A stretch of DNA of 64,000 nt, taken from the NCBI GenBank assembly GCA_947462335.1, contig OX381713.1, forward strand, positions 21,134,381-21,198,380, given 5' to 3'. The DNA comes from Harmothoe impar (taxonomy: Eukaryota; Annelida; Polychaeta; Phyllodocida; Polynoidae). A program made the translations under genes and the position numbers. Every line of letters begins with the position of its first letter. Within the stretch, counting starts at the first letter, position 1. Under the pieces are notes generated by a model, which worked only from the letters and a program-made list of their open reading frames with translations, was not told the origin of the DNA and did not search any database. Below are positions 35,511 through 49,424 of the stretch, piece by piece.

Positions 35511-38500
35511 CAATACCATGCAGTGTAACTGCAGAAGTCCAGTTTGCAAAGCATTATTGGTGACCAGAACAAAGAAAGAATATCTTTTCCATAGGAACTC
35601 CCCAAGAACATGGCACTGATGCTGTCTTTTCCTTGCATGGCAATAGAGTTGATGAGTGGAAAACTACAAGGTGCACCTCCTGCCATTCCAACATAGAGGC
35701 TCTTTAGACATTGCCTTTAATTAAAGCTACTACTGCATCCGCAATGATGGTCTTCTTCAGACCTCAATACATCAAAGAATAAGTAACTATTCTGGATAAT
35801 TTGATATAGACAATATGATAATGATTGAGGTATCAATATTCTCATATATAGAGATTTAATCCTTTAAATTGGGTATATCAGATGTTCACCAAATTCTGAA
35901 TCCTACATGAAGATGTCCCGTATACTGTAAAGGTGTATTATTTGTGGGTTGGAGACATAACAATAGTATCCAGAGGCAGCTCAGAAAGTGGATTCCATGG
36001 GGTCGAACCGTCGCCTTTTACCGTGTATTTTTAATGGGGTGAATAAAATCGTGCACGATTATATTGCAAAATGACCATAAATTGGGCAATAAAACCAAGT
36101 TTGTGTAAAACAACAAGGAAATGAGGGGAAATGGAATAGAATGATAGGATAGGACCGGTATGGTGCGTGAATGCAGCACCGACTATAGATAGTAACTGCT
36201 GCATTCATGCATCATACCCATGTACTATTAAAAGATCAGCATAATGTAAAATGCAGTGCAAGCTAGTCCTTCAGGCTTCACCAGAGCTGCATGTGTGTAT
36301 GAGGATGACAAATATATATGAGGTCTTGAGATATATCATAGTGTTAGCACATGCAGTAACCTGTCACGGACGTTCTGTTTCGTCTATTCCTGGTTAGGAT
36401 TACTTGGCGTTGTCACGGTAACGGCACATGCAGGTTTCCTCGCATGTTGTTTCTACCTAGACATGTGTCCTACCTTGACGATAGAACTTTAAGAAGAAGT
36501 AGCAGTACTAGTAGTAACCATCACCCACATCATTAATTTTCTTCAACAATTTAAGGTCAAGAGATCCATAAAAACTAAATTTTCAGTTGGAGTACCTTAT
36601 AGGAATCTTCATATCTAGGCACAGGGTTCACATGTAATTTCAAAAATGCAAAAATATCCTCCTTTTGGGATAAATCCCGTATGAGATTTTTTGCCTGTCA
36701 TAGTTCTACATGTCAGAGAATCAGATGCCAGGTGCCTTGGGATGTACTATACTCTCTCTATACTCCTTATATTATAGGCTCACACGTGATGCAGACACTC
36801 CCCATTTCCTGCTGATTTCAGGCAACCTGTGTGTATTGCCCAGAGTTCTACTGACTGGAAGGATGGGCAGGCATTCAAGCGATTGATAGTGTCAGACGCA
36901 GCGACGCAGAAACTATTTGCAGAAAAGAAATACTCCAAAATAGTAAACAGGAATCGCCACAGGCCTCTATGAGATTATCATTATTATATACCTGCATGTG
37001 GATATAATGTTGATGGGAAAGTTTCTACCTGGATGGATATTCAAGATAGCAAAGGAAATCTATGGAAGAAGGGGGAAAGCTAGAGAAGACGTGTGAAGAA
37101 CTACTGAGGGGAGAAATAGAGGATAATTCCACCAGGACCTTCTGGATGGGGGAGTGTGAGAGGAATACACCATGTATAAAACGTAACATAAAGGGGTGGT
37201 TCCACAAACATAAATTATGGTCGCCAGACCACCATCAATTGATTCGTGCTAAATTTGTCAGTAGTTTTGGAAATCTTTGTCTTTCACCAAGAGAAGCTAC
37301 TAGAATTTTTTTTGTCAGTAACAATGATCTATATTTGTATTTTTCATTTAACATATTATGTCAGGCAGTGAATATTCATAGATCAATTTTCTTATAGGTC
37401 AAAAGTGTAGAATTAAGTTCTGCGCCGATTTAATTTTGGGAAGCCAAAATATTCCTGCTGATTAGTAACTAACAGAAAAGAAATATAGGATATCAGTTGA
37501 GTGGTGGTTTTAGAGATATGGGGGTGCTTGGTGACAGGGCCGGTGACCCCTGGTCAGAAACTGGTCATCATGTGGTCAGTCAGTGGTAAACTGATAGCCA
37601 GCTAGAGCAGAGATAAGAATGAGTAAGGGAGGTTGACTTTCAATTCCACTCCCAATCCTCTCTCTACATCACTAGGATGAGATGCTATTTAGACGATAAG
37701 GTCTATCATTTCTGTATCAGCAAAGTTTTAAATGCCATCTTAATGTGACCCCTTGAACTTCAATGAATGATGGGAGCATTACAGAAATAAAGTAACATAT
37801 AAATTGCAATTTGTCATTTTCTGTGCATCTTGGAACCCTGGCATATTACTTTAGATTTGAATTTATTCCACCCGCAGCTGTTTTATATATCATACAGAGA
37901 CGGAGAGCAATGAGAAGTAGTTCAGTACTAATAACCGAGCCTTAGTCCTCCCTAAACCCCATCACGTTAACACGGGAAAGGTCCTGTGTACTGCTATATC
38001 TTTTTGCCAAGGAAATCCCTCTGGAAATGACATAATTCCTCGGCATACAGAATTGCATTGAAAACCTAGATCCCTGCAGCCCTACTGTGTGAATTCGGTA
38101 GCAGTAACTCAATTAACACCTAGACTTGCCCACCAGTGGTAGGAGCCATGCAAATGAATGGCTATCCAGTATAACGCCACATACATAGGGGAGAACTCTT
38201 TGAGCATGTGTCTTCTAGATTTTCTTTGCTCCTTCTCAGAAAGTAATTTTTATCACAGTGGTTCTCCGTAGGGGGTAGAATTTAAGGTAACATATAATGT
38301 GATACAGTACGCTGAATATGGTACTGCTGTAGCTCCCAGAGTGGGAAGAGGTGCAGAAGTGGATCAGGGACTAAGCAACTGCTTAGTATGCTGTCTCACA
38401 GTTTGTACAGCTCATAAAAAAAGAAATGCATTAATTCAAGACGGCAAGAACAGTCCTTTATTGTACAGATAATACATGTATGAGACGTTAGTGATTATAT

Positions 38501-38896
38501 TTGTTCATTAACCAGTCAATGAGGGGGAAATAGGGAACGAAGATTTATGTTATCGTAATAAGAATCAGATCAAATAATTACACTGATGCATATTCACTAA
38601 TTGAAAATGGCTGAAAGCTAAAACACCTGATCTAACTAATTCTGTATCCGATCCACTAATATCTCATTAACACTGATAAACACTTATCTGAAAGGAGAAA
38701 CTAACGTCTGTACGGAATATTGCAGATGAGGTTTATTCTCAGGACGAAACTCATGTCTATCTGGTTATCAAGGCAAATTACCTTTGCATTGTCTTTACAC
38801 AACAAAGATATAAAACAATGCAAAGTGAATTACAATATGATGCTATCTTAAGAAACAGTATATTCAACAAAAATACTCCTTCTAGAAACCTATTTC

Positions 38897-39182
38897 TCAA
38901 GGTTGAGTTTTGGTCTCAGCTTTGCTACTGAAAGATGATCCTCCAAATAGCCAAAGCAGCCATTTCCTTACACTGATACCACTATAAACAACATCATAGG
39001 TAGACTCTTCACACAGAAATACACCAGCTGCCTTTCTCACCCAGTCACTGTTAGTCAGGTAATACAGAGATATGACTGCCTCTCCATCTAATACACCGGG
39101 ACATTCGGATGCTGACAGCCCATTTAGAGCGCCTACCAGCTACTTTGGATGATTCCCTCAATAATTCATCTCACAAGTCATC
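38897..39182. other. Strongly conserved duplicate island B (left copy)
   Basis: 39053-39200 is about 95% identical to 52261-52403. On the minus strand one frame is open through the island in both copies, with the shared peptide SASECPGVLDGEAVISLYYL and two amino-acid changes before it. In the left copy it runs on to a stop at 38897 (80 codons), in the right copy it stops after about 40. The conserved block ends without a splice donor on that strand. It is a conserved regulatory element, an exon with unusual borders or a repeat. Confidence 0.5.
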
Positions 39183-40395
39183 ATTAGTTGCAGGAACCAG
39201 GACCTTTATAGGGCAGGTGTGGCACCCCTTCCACAACTAGGTGAGGGACCTGAGGGTACCTTGGTCACTCAATTGCTGATACCATTCCTATAGGGGTCAG
39301 TCTGGTCGCCCTGTGGGCGCATCCATTGCTTGATCTGGTAACCGGCGAGATAAGCACTGATACAGCAATCACAATGGGTACAGTCTGTTACATAATGCAC
39401 CCTAAAAATTCCGCAGTGAAGGCCAGGGAATTATCTCATTGGTTGATAATGCATCCAGCTAGACGCCTATATGTTAGCTTGCATGGAATAAGCGCAAACT
39501 CCACAGCATTACACTCCTCCAACATCTCTCAGAGTGAGACTAGAACTGTTGTCAATCCCCACAAAATGGCCCTGGTGCCCACAGTCCCTTACATAAAGCA
39601 GCAACACTGTTTCATCATTTAAAGGCACAGCACCTTATTTGTATGTATCCCGACGGCATAACAAGCACCCCTTTAAGATTCTTATAATGTGTCCCCCCAC
39701 CACCAGGGGGACCCTCAGAGGTGGCGCCTTCTGTCAGAATAATTTAGGGTGGGAGCGTCATCGTCAGAGACTTGTATGTAAAGTTAGAACTGGAGGTGTG
39801 TAGTTGACAGGAGACAGGGGACAGGTGGTTATGTATTCCATGCAGATGACTTATTCCCTTTGTGTTGATGACTGCAATGACAAGCCCTGAAGGCACACAA
39901 AGACTTTCAAACTACTATTCTGAGTTGTGCTATGTTGAGCGATGGAGAGACTCTCACAAAGGTGACATCTGTACATGGCCAGCATACTCCAGTACTCCAC
40001 TTATCTAATTCTCCACAGAGAAACCTGCATAGGTCAAATTCTAAAATGAATGCTGGTACATGTACATTGCTGAAATGTTTAATGAAGTGCAGTAGAACCT
40101 CATACTAGAGGGGTGGTTGCACGCAATAGCGCTATGATTAGCCTTAATCAGGTCCGTTGTTGTGCATCACTGCATGCATTTAATCTGTACCAGTATGTGA
40201 TTGTATTATGTGATTGTGAGTTGCTGTTACGTTATGGCCTTATCTTATTTGGAAACGTCATAGGGGTGGGGCGATCTTGCACGCCCCACAACGCCCTTCG
40301 ACTTTTCAGTTTTCCGTCCCCTTTTAAATTCCTCCACTTCTACCAAGGGCACAATTCATCGTCAAATCCCAATACCCTCCCAAGCTGAAAGCACA

Positions 40396-40622
40396 CACAG
40401 AAAAAAGAAACAGCGTCAAAAGGGAGTCCAGGTTGCCTCCAGAATGATTCTCCTCTTTATGGGAGCCCAGGATGCATAAGGGAGTGTAGGTGACTCTCTG
40501 GCTGACCTAAGGGAATCACCTGGGGGAGTCTCATTGTTTCCTGACTCACTTAAGGGAGTCACATAAGGACGTGAGCTCCCCTAAAGAGGGGAGTCATTCT
40601 GACGCTGTTTCTTTTCTTTGTG
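40396..40622. mobile_element. MITE with AGAAACAGCGTCA ends
   Basis: The left end CACAGAAAAAAGAAACAGCG and the right end, inverted, CACAAAGAAAAGAAACAGCG pair over about 23 bp. The interior has repeated GGGAGTC/GACTCCC words in both orientations. Non-coding, lies only in the left duplication unit. Target duplication not clear. Confidence 0.65.
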
Positions 40623-41159
40623 CATTGAATACATCAGAAAGCTTTTTTAAGGGGAATTCTGACTCAAAATCGTAAAAAAGCCCTTTGAGACTTCTTATAG
40701 GTCATTTACAGCATATGATTAATCTTCAATCCAAATATGGAAGTGATTGATCAAGGCATATTGATACTGCAGCTTTCCACAGAATGTGAATCTTTACATT
40801 AAAAGTTCAGAGTTTTGTCCTAATGCACTGCCTAATGACATGACATTTGCTAAAAATTGTGTATGGACCCCAGACTTAGTCATAGGTTAGGGACATATCC
40901 ATACTGTAATATATCAAAACATCAGAGTGAGGTTATTGGTTATACTTTCTATGATCACTTGCGAAATGAATAGCCAACATATCATCCAAATGGGACATTC
41001 TAAACTATATTCATAAACCACTGACTATCTGACCAATAGACCATGCTGACACTTGCCTGCTTAGCTCAGTCAGTTGGGTTAAGGGATTGAGGCTCTCTTG
41101 GGGCTTGGGGAGACTTACTACAATTTTTTTAAAGAATTACCCTGAACCAACACACACTA

Positions 41160-42702
41160 CACTGATAATAAAACCTATAGTCAGTACTGACTATACCATC
41201 ATATTTTGACCCCCGTAGTCAGGGGACTATACAACTTAGTCACATATTAGTCATAAAGATAGTCAGTAGTGACTATATGTGGATCACACAAATTGATGAT
41301 GTCACAGGAATGTGTGCACAGGAAACAGTTAGGATTCAAATTTGAATGGTCCATGGACTTCAGGTAGGCACATCCTTTCCTAAACCACTGTTCTATGGAT
41401 ACCCCTGCTTGTTATATGTTATGTTACAGTTGACTATGACAACTTAAGATGTTATAGGGTGCATGAGTTCTCATGTTTGATAGAGTTATCATGGTAATTT
41501 GTTCCAGTTTTGATAACATAGAAATACATGAACAGTGTATGTCTAGACTGACAGAGCATGATAGGCCTACACAGGAGCCTGTCACCTGCTCTGCCTTACC
41601 CGAGCCTGTCCCCTGGCCTGTCTTATCCTAGCTTGTCCCCTGGCCTGCCTTATCCTAGCCTGTCCCCTGGCCTGCATTATCCTAGCCTTTCACCTGCCCT
41701 GCCTTATCCTAGCCTGTCCCCGCCCTGCCTCATCCTAGCCTGTCCCTGCCCTGCCTCATCCTAGCCTGTCCCTGCCCTGCCCTGCCCTATCCTATTAGCC
41801 TGACCCCTGCCCTGCCTCATCCTAGCTTGTCCCCTAACCTGCCTCATCCTGCCCTGCTTTATCCTAGCCTATCCCCTGCCTTGCCTAATCCTAGCTTTTC
41901 TCCTGGCTTGCCTTATCCTAGCCTGTCACCTGCCCTGCCTCATCCTAGCCTGTCCCTTGTCCTGCCTTGTTCTAGCTTGTCCCTGCCCTGCTTTATCCTA
42001 GCCTGTCCCCTGGCCTGCCTTATCCTAGCCTGTCCCCTGCCCTGCCTCATCCTAGCTTGTCCGCTGGCCTGTTTAAACCTAGCTTGTCCCCTGGCCTGCC
42101 TTATCCTAGCCTGTCCTCTGGCCTGCCTTATCCTAGCCTGTCCCCTGCCCTGCCTCATTCTAGCTTGTCCCCTGCATTGCCTTATCCTAGCCTGTCCCCT
42201 GGCCTGCTTTATCCTAGCCTGTCCCCTGCCTTGCCTTATCCTAGCCTGTCACCTGGCCTGCCTTATCCTAGCCTGTCCCCTGCCCTGCCTCATTCTAGCT
42301 TGTCCCTGCCCTGCTTTATCCTAGCCTGTTCCCTGCCATGCCTCATCCTAGCCTGTCCCCTGCCCTGCCTCATTCTAGCTTGTCCCTGCCCTGCTTTATC
42401 CTAGCCATGTCTACCCTGCTGTACCTTGACCTGCCTTCAGTACTTAAGTTTCCCTTATTTCTCATGATTGACTATATCTATTAGTCATAGTGACTACTTT
42501 AGACCATGAAACCATTAAATTCATAGTCACTTGACTATATAGCCCAAATCAGCCAATTTAATGGCTGACTATAGGTTGACTATATGACTAACTTACTATA
42601 GACATAGGTGACTAACTTGGTATAGTCGTTTTTGCTACATTCATGTGACTATAGAAATGTAGTCCGTAGTGACTAACATTTCCAGGTCCATTATTATCAG
42701 TG
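41160..42702. mobile_element. 1.54-kb TA-flanked TIR element carrying a minisatellite
   Basis: Ends CACTGATAATAA and the exact complement TTATTATCAGTG, each bounded by TA (41158-41159, 42703-42704). Subterminal zones at 41165-41280 and 42470-42680 are packed with TAGTCA, GACTATA and their complements, likely transposase-binding repeats. No transposase frame. It contains the 27-bp minisatellite. Absent from the right duplication unit, so inserted after the duplication. Confidence 0.75.
41576..42412. repeat. Minisatellite, 27-bp unit, about 30 copies
   Basis: Consensus CCTTATCCTAGCCTGTCCCC followed by TGGCCTG or TGCCCTG. Because 27 is a multiple of three, frames such as (PYPSLSPGL)n and (ILACPLPCL)n stay open. 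They are not genes. Confidence 0.95.
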
Positions 42703-43104
42703 TAGGGAGAGTCAGTGGATTCCTTAAGATTCTGAGAATGTCCACCAGGTGGGGTCAGTGAGTTTCTAAAGGTTCTGAACATCTCCACAGGGTCCTGCCA
42801 CTAGTTTGTCAGAATTTTCCTTAATCGATGTTGAAAGAGATTTAGAATGATCTTTCAAGCCACACATTTATTGCGAAATACATTTCATAGCCTTTACAAG
42901 CCGACTTAGCTTTTCTTATCTGATCACTCCTTCAACCTCTTTTTCAACTTCTTAAGCCACATCTGGATACACCCTCCCACCAAGCCAGGGGCATGGGAAG
43001 CATCCCAGACCAAACCAGAGCTGAGCCCCAAACCAACATCTCTGATAGCAACATACCCGTGGGAGTGAGATGTAGGGCGAGTTCTCTGGTCCTATTGACA
43101 AGAC

Positions 43105-44580
43105 CCTATTGCACTACGTACTGTGCTTACAGGAATTCTAGGAGATTCAAGTATTAGTGAGCATCTCACAATGTCTCTGAAATATTCTAAACTGACTCTG
43201 GAGAGATATGAAACTGATGCAAATTAGGCTTTTCGGTTCCATATATATGTAGTACATCTTGAGTGCAGATCCACATTTCAATGTTAATGCAATGTGCTGT
43301 TCCCACTGGAAGGCCTTTGTACAAAACCTTAAAGACTCATTGTAGGAACAAAGAAAGTTTCTGTCTATTTATGTAATTAGTACCACATACCACATTGATG
43401 ATCAGATGTTCATTGAAATGCATTTATATACCCTGTACATCTTCATAAACGTGGTATTTCACTCTGCACTTCAGATGTACTACAAATTGACTGGATCCTG
43501 TCTATCTGTCACTTTTCCGACAAAGTTTAACATGGTCGATTTTGACAGATAATATTAAGTGACGGAAGAGCATCCATTGATAGATTTGTTTGCAGTGGAA
43601 TATTGACTTAATGCTTAAGAACGTGTGTGTGTCCTATAATAATATATTATATAGACCCAATCCTGATTCGGCTCTCATTTAGTAGGTCTGCACGTAACAT
43701 GCTGAGCAACTCACTAAGCTATATCCTGTGGCACCTTCTCTCTGACCATTCCTAGGACTCACCTACAATGGGAAAACAATAAGTTCAATCAGTTTAATAA
43801 ACACATAATACACAGAAAATAAGTATGGTTAGTGTAAGCACTATTAAGCCTAAGGTAAATCGCCTAGATGCACACCTTTATATTGCTTATGGCATCAACT
43901 ATTGTATTTGATAACAAATGAAACTAAAATATCGCCCTGCGATATGACATTGTTGTGGTACTGAAAATACATAATTATTAGATTCAAAAGAGTGACAAGT
44001 TTTGCAGTATCTTTTAACATCGATATAGCATTGCAGTGCCTTATAATCAACCTCTGCCTTTAATATCCACCCTCATAGACAAAAATGTTTATCACTAATG
44101 AAGTAGTACACTTCTGTTGCATATTGATGGAATATTGCACGTTATAATGTAGGGTTACCATGGAAAGTATATTAAAGATGATGTGCTTTTAATCTAGACA
44201 CTCAAGATTTCAGTCGCTGCCCGGAGCCTCTCCTACTTCCCAATTTTCCAAATGGTACTAGAATGCACTGGATCTCTCCTCACACATCAAAGCAAACTCC
44301 CAGACAGTATCTAAATACATATTACAACGGATTGCAGTAACCGTACTACAGATCAACGCTGTCTTTAGTCAGGTAGAACTTCTCGCTAAAATTATGTGGT
44401 TCTCTAGATCAAAATCTAAACTAATTTTCTAACGGGTGCATCTTTTTGGCCAAGAAATGATATCACACCTGATTGATATTGCATATTGTTGCTAAAAGAA
44501 TCGCTACAAAAATCGGTCAAGAACATCTGCCAGAAGCAAATAGTAGTCCAGGGGCGATGTTAGTGAAGGTGTGTAGACCC
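43105..44580. other. Host DNA, no gene seen
   Basis: Only the last duplication island (43735-43790) is notable. On the minus strand it places a pyrimidine tract and AG directly before GTGAGT in both copies (43.76 and 54.74 kb), an acceptor-like site that could mark an exon or be a chance conserved motif. Confidence 0.4.
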
Positions 44581-47000
44581 TTTTATGAAGGTAAGAGCTA
44601 GCTTTGGTTGGCTTTTAGCTACAGTCAGACTGAAGGTCAGAGGTGGTGTAGAGTGTAGGGCGAGTCCTAGCCAAATAAAAAAGACAGATTTCTACTAGCA
44701 CCCGACTTGGTACAAACAAATTGAACACTTCCAGTTGCCCGCACCAAGCCCAGATCCAGATAAAATCCTCGCCACTTTCCCAGTTCTTACAACCATTAAG
44801 GCTCTAGAGTCCCTTATCTATGGCCATCCACACTATGCAAAGATCCAGGGTCTACACCCCCTGCTTGCTTTTAAATTTCAATCAACAGGAACTGGAATCC
44901 TGTCCATGTTTTACGTTTCGGGAAAAGCTTGTCCAAAACACATTACCTGCACGATGTGATTCTGCAACCTGTGTTACAGCCTTTAATGTACAGAGCTTTA
45001 GGGAATCGGCTCAAGGTGTCTTCTGAAATTGGATGTACAACCAAATAACCACTATGTACTCAGTATCAAGTGTGTAAGCTTATCCACCTTTTTCTTTTAT
45101 AAAACCATTAAAGCATGAAATACTGGCAAGAGTCTTCCATATATCCTACAGAGAACAAAGACTCCTACAACAAGCAAAGGTCATTATGACAGGAGAGAGA
45201 GAGAGTTCAGTGGATTTTATCATAAAGTACCTTTGCTATCTGTTTATTTTCATGTTGAAACAAACCATTTAGGTTAAAACCTCAATCCTTCTCACTAATG
45301 GGGTGCTTCAGTTACTGTTCGATCCCGAATAACCAGTTATTTTCTGTCCTCACACTGGGTTTTGTTTACTCAGATTTTAGAGCTTTCAAGCAAACCTCAT
45401 ATCAAATAACAACTCAAGATTATATTCATAGCATTCCATCAATTCGATCACACTAATTCAATACATTATCATAGCAACAATTATCCTATTCAATCACAGC
45501 ATTCTTCAATTTACTCCGGAACAATTTACTAGTAGCCATTTCTGTACGTCAGGCTCTAGTTTATTCCTGCCAATCGCCCCTCTATACAATGGGCTTTCCC
45601 TGTATAGTTGACCATTAGGTCTTAATACCGTAGGTATTAACTTCTTGTTACTGCGAAGGACCCTGGCTGGTACAACAAGAGCTCTGGTTTCCGACTTACT
45701 TTATACATACGTCATTCTGACCTTACCTTTTGATAGACAGTAGTTAAGCACTGCTATGCAACTTTGCAATTCATATCTAAAAAGAAAAAAGAATCAACAA
45801 AAACAGACCAGCCCTAGAAATAGTGTGTGCGATTTGAATCTCTCGGTTCATCAATAATTTACAACCGATCCACAACCAGACACAGATTAAAACAGCTCGC
45901 TTTAAAAACAACACGGCCCTACAGGTAGGATTGATTTTCCCTGCGGGGAGGTAAAAAGGCAGCCCCAATTAACCACTGCCTCCCCCGAGGCTGATTATTC
46001 ACACTGGGATCCAAGTTGTTCCGCACAGGCTGGAATCGCCCTGGCTCAACTACTCTGCTCTGTAGGGGTAGTGTGACCATCATAAAGATGTAAGGGATCG
46101 AGTTCTAAATATATAATAATACTTATCTTGATCTCCTAGCATTAAGATATGTCTAAAGAATGCTGATGATAGCTCTATAATGATTCATTTCTCTATGATG
46201 GAAGACAGTATACAACCACCAGATTTAAATGGTAGTTACTAGTAGTAAAGTGCAACAGCATACACTCCCGTCACACATTTCTACAGTACCCTCGTTTATA
46301 ATAACAATAATTGTGAAAATTACAGAAAGGTCTTTGAAAGTATTGGAGAGACAGGGCCAAGAACCTGGGATCTCACGGATGTGTAATTTGATCAGTATGA
46401 TCATATTTGGACTGCAATCATTGTCTGCGTGACCCCACATCAAAGCATTGTTTATATTCATATTATTCTATAGCAGTACCCCCGACCAGCCCAACAGCAC
46501 CACTGACAGCCAGCCTGATCCAACCTCCCAACAATTAATACTGAAAGGAGTTTCCTTGAGAAGTGATCTAAGTATTCAAGATAACATACTTGATGTCACT
46601 GATTTTTCTCTGTTGTTTTACATATGAATGCACTTTATGAAGGGGGAAGGGTACACTTCCACTGAGCACATAGAGAGGATGGCACAACATTCTTCAAGAT
46701 CAAAGCATCCTGAACATTGCGAAACCTCTTTATTAAATGTTAGTATCAGTACGCAAATGAAATTATTGGTTAAGACCTTATAGACCTTTCTAATGTACAT
46801 CCTTTGTGAGAGAGCATTGCCTAATTGCAAGCATTTCCTTGCCTTTGATGAAGATAATTTGTCCATTTCTATACAGCTGTACATGTCTGCTTGGGAAACA
46901 CCGAAATTCAAAAGCCACGTATTTCTATGTGTTTATTCAGTTAATTTGCCAAGCATCCACCTGAAAGGATCCCCTTATATTAGGTGAGGTATATTCTATA

Positions 47001-47270
47001 AGCTGCATGATGACCTACAGGAGGTGATGCGCAGGCTGTGGGACTGTTACAGACTGCATGATTACCTCCAGGAGGTGACAAGCAGGCTGTGGGACTGTTA
47101 CACACTACATGATGACCTACAGGAGGTGACAAGCACTCTGTGGGACTGTTACACACTACATGATGACCTACAGGAGGTGACAAGCACTCTGTGGGACTGT
47201 TACACACTGCATGATTACCTACAGGAGGTGACAAGCACTCTCAGGGACTGTTGTAAGCTGCATGACTGCA
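47001..47270 (+). repeat. Minisatellite, 51-bp unit, five copies, in-frame
   Basis: Five 51-bp units containing TGATGACCTACAGGAGGTGA. The plus frame reads 17-residue repeats (LWDCYTLHDDLQEVTST) and continues open for about 70 further codons to 47476 without repeats. The minus frame is also open through the repeats. Without splice sites or family resemblance I treat it as a repeat with possible, unproven coding use. Confidence 0.8.
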
Positions 47271-49288
47271 CCCTGCCACAGACAGGTGTGATGATCATGG
47301 CAGGTCTTGTAGCCAGAGGTTGTGAAGTGTACAGAGACCGTCAACAGTGTTATGATGATGATAATGATGGTAGACCACTAATTGATGTGAGGTGCAGTGA
47401 GGCAGTGAGGCATCCAACCAGCAGTAATCCCAGAAGACTGGTGGGTATTCATTCATGCAAAAAACGCTGCTGCTAGTCTGCTTCTGAAATGTTAGGGAGT
47501 GTTTATTATCAACAGTGCGGGTAGTCGATCTGGAAATGTTGATTCTTCCTAGAGGGGGGGGGGGGGTTGAGGGGGGATATGATATTTGTTGGCCTTTTTA
47601 AACACAAATGCCAGCACCACTATACTTCAAAGAGGAGGGGCTGCAATTGTTTCACGAGCTTCAGCGTGGGGAGAGGGGGGGGGCTCTAAAAATGGCATGT
47701 ACAATAGAATGGGGGGGGGGGGGCAATTTTCACACCTGCGCGCAAGATTTAATATAACATCTTTTTACACCTATAATATTGTCAAGTCTTTGACATGGGT
47801 AAAAGAATCAACAAAACACTGAGACATAGTTCTTCATCTTCTTCATAGATATTATTATCTGATAAAATACCACATCTTTAGGTCTAAATTCAGCTGCGTA
47901 TTTCTCTTGTAATCTAAGCAGATATCGGCTGCAGGTAGAGGGAGTCAGTGAGGTGTTGATGCACCAGGATGGTGAATTATACCTTGAGGCATCATGCTGC
48001 CCCTGAAGGGTTAATGATTAGGGCTGGGTAAATAATAAGCACTCCTCTAATTGGTGCAGCTTGAATGAGCCCATTCACTTATCAACCAACTTGTCTGCTT
48101 GTAAGTCGGCACACGGTCTCCTCAATCAGTTCACACAAGCAAGCAGGTGGATGCTTACAGAACAGCCTCTCATGGCTGATCTATATGAACTGTGTCAGCT
48201 GCTTAGTTAGTTGTGGCATTAATACTTTGGTCAATGGAAAAGGTAGCTACAGTATCTAGACACTGTTAGAATTATCAGTTTCTTATTTCAGACTTCCTCT
48301 ATACTTTGATTCATTAAATGATGTATGCACCTGGCAATGTCACTTAAAACCCACAAGTGACTGGGGGTGGAATTACCTGAGGTATGACTAGATATCCGCT
48401 CTACTGAAGCATGGGAATGCCAAATAGAACTGAGAGCTATGTAAGCCGATGCCCTGTACATGTGTCTCATGTCTTTGACAGGCTCAAAGGGTTTGGTTTG
48501 ATGTCAAAAGCAGACCATTCCGTATATTGAAGGTTTTCCTCACCCAATCTGTCAATATCCAGGAATATAATCCAGGCCTTATACACTTCCCCCAAAAGAG
48601 GCACCTTCTGCTGCGCCTGGAAGCCCCTGTATAGGAAGCACCACCCAGGGTATCAGGCAGGGTCTGACACCTGACCCCACATCATCTCACTTCACGGCAC
48701 AACCCCAATACCCCATCACCCACTGCTCATGGTCTGACCCCTTCCACAACACAGAAAGGGTCCTGGCAGTATGATGGCCGTTGCATGAGAGCAATCCCAA
48801 GCAGTGAGGCCTGGTGGAAACTGGATTAGATTGCAAATTATTTTTTGCCAACTAGGACAATGGTCTGATTTTGTATCCATAGGGAATCCCCAGTAAAATG
48901 GTGATGGTGCTGTATTTTCCTTGCATGGTGTCAGCAGGGTATGGTTGATGAATGGTTGAACTGCTAGACATAATCACCTACCACCCACACAAGGGCACTA
49001 CTACCATTACATCTGCTGCTGCTGCCACAAGACTTCTACATACCTCACTACCTCTAAGACTGGGTCTTTTGGATAACTGGCTCAGGGTTTAGGCTTAGTG
49101 TTTCATGAATGAAACCTTTTTACTAAAGGGCAATCTTATGCAGCATGTTATGTTATAATTAAACAGGTTATCAGGATGTGATTAAATCATATCAGGTAAT
49201 TAGATGTTAAAGTAGGTCTTCCAAAACTGTAAACTATTGTCTTTTCAGGACATAAGCTGGCAGAATGGCAAAATGACATTTGATGTTA

Positions 49289-49424
49289 CAGTCGACCCAC
49301 ACTGCCTCGAACATTACTACCTCGGATTCCTCATTTCCTCGGACAGCTGCCTGACCACTGCCCTTATATCTTCTTTTATATATTTGGACTTAATTCCCCA
49401 ATTCGAGGAAGTGAGGGTTGACTG
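49289..49424. mobile_element. 136-bp MITE with pogo/Tigger-like ends
   Basis: Ends CAGTCGACCCACACTGCCTCGAA and, inverted, CAGTCAACCCTCACTTCCTCGAA (one strand of each shown in part), next to TA on the left and TT on the right. The CAGTC-ACCCTC type of end is common in pogo/Tigger elements. The 82-codon frame that crosses it is an accident. Confidence 0.65.

Noticed and set aside
41558..42404. Long plus- and minus-strand frames with 9-residue repeats
   Set aside because: They come from a 27-bp minisatellite; all frames are repeats and there is no unique sequence or splice context.
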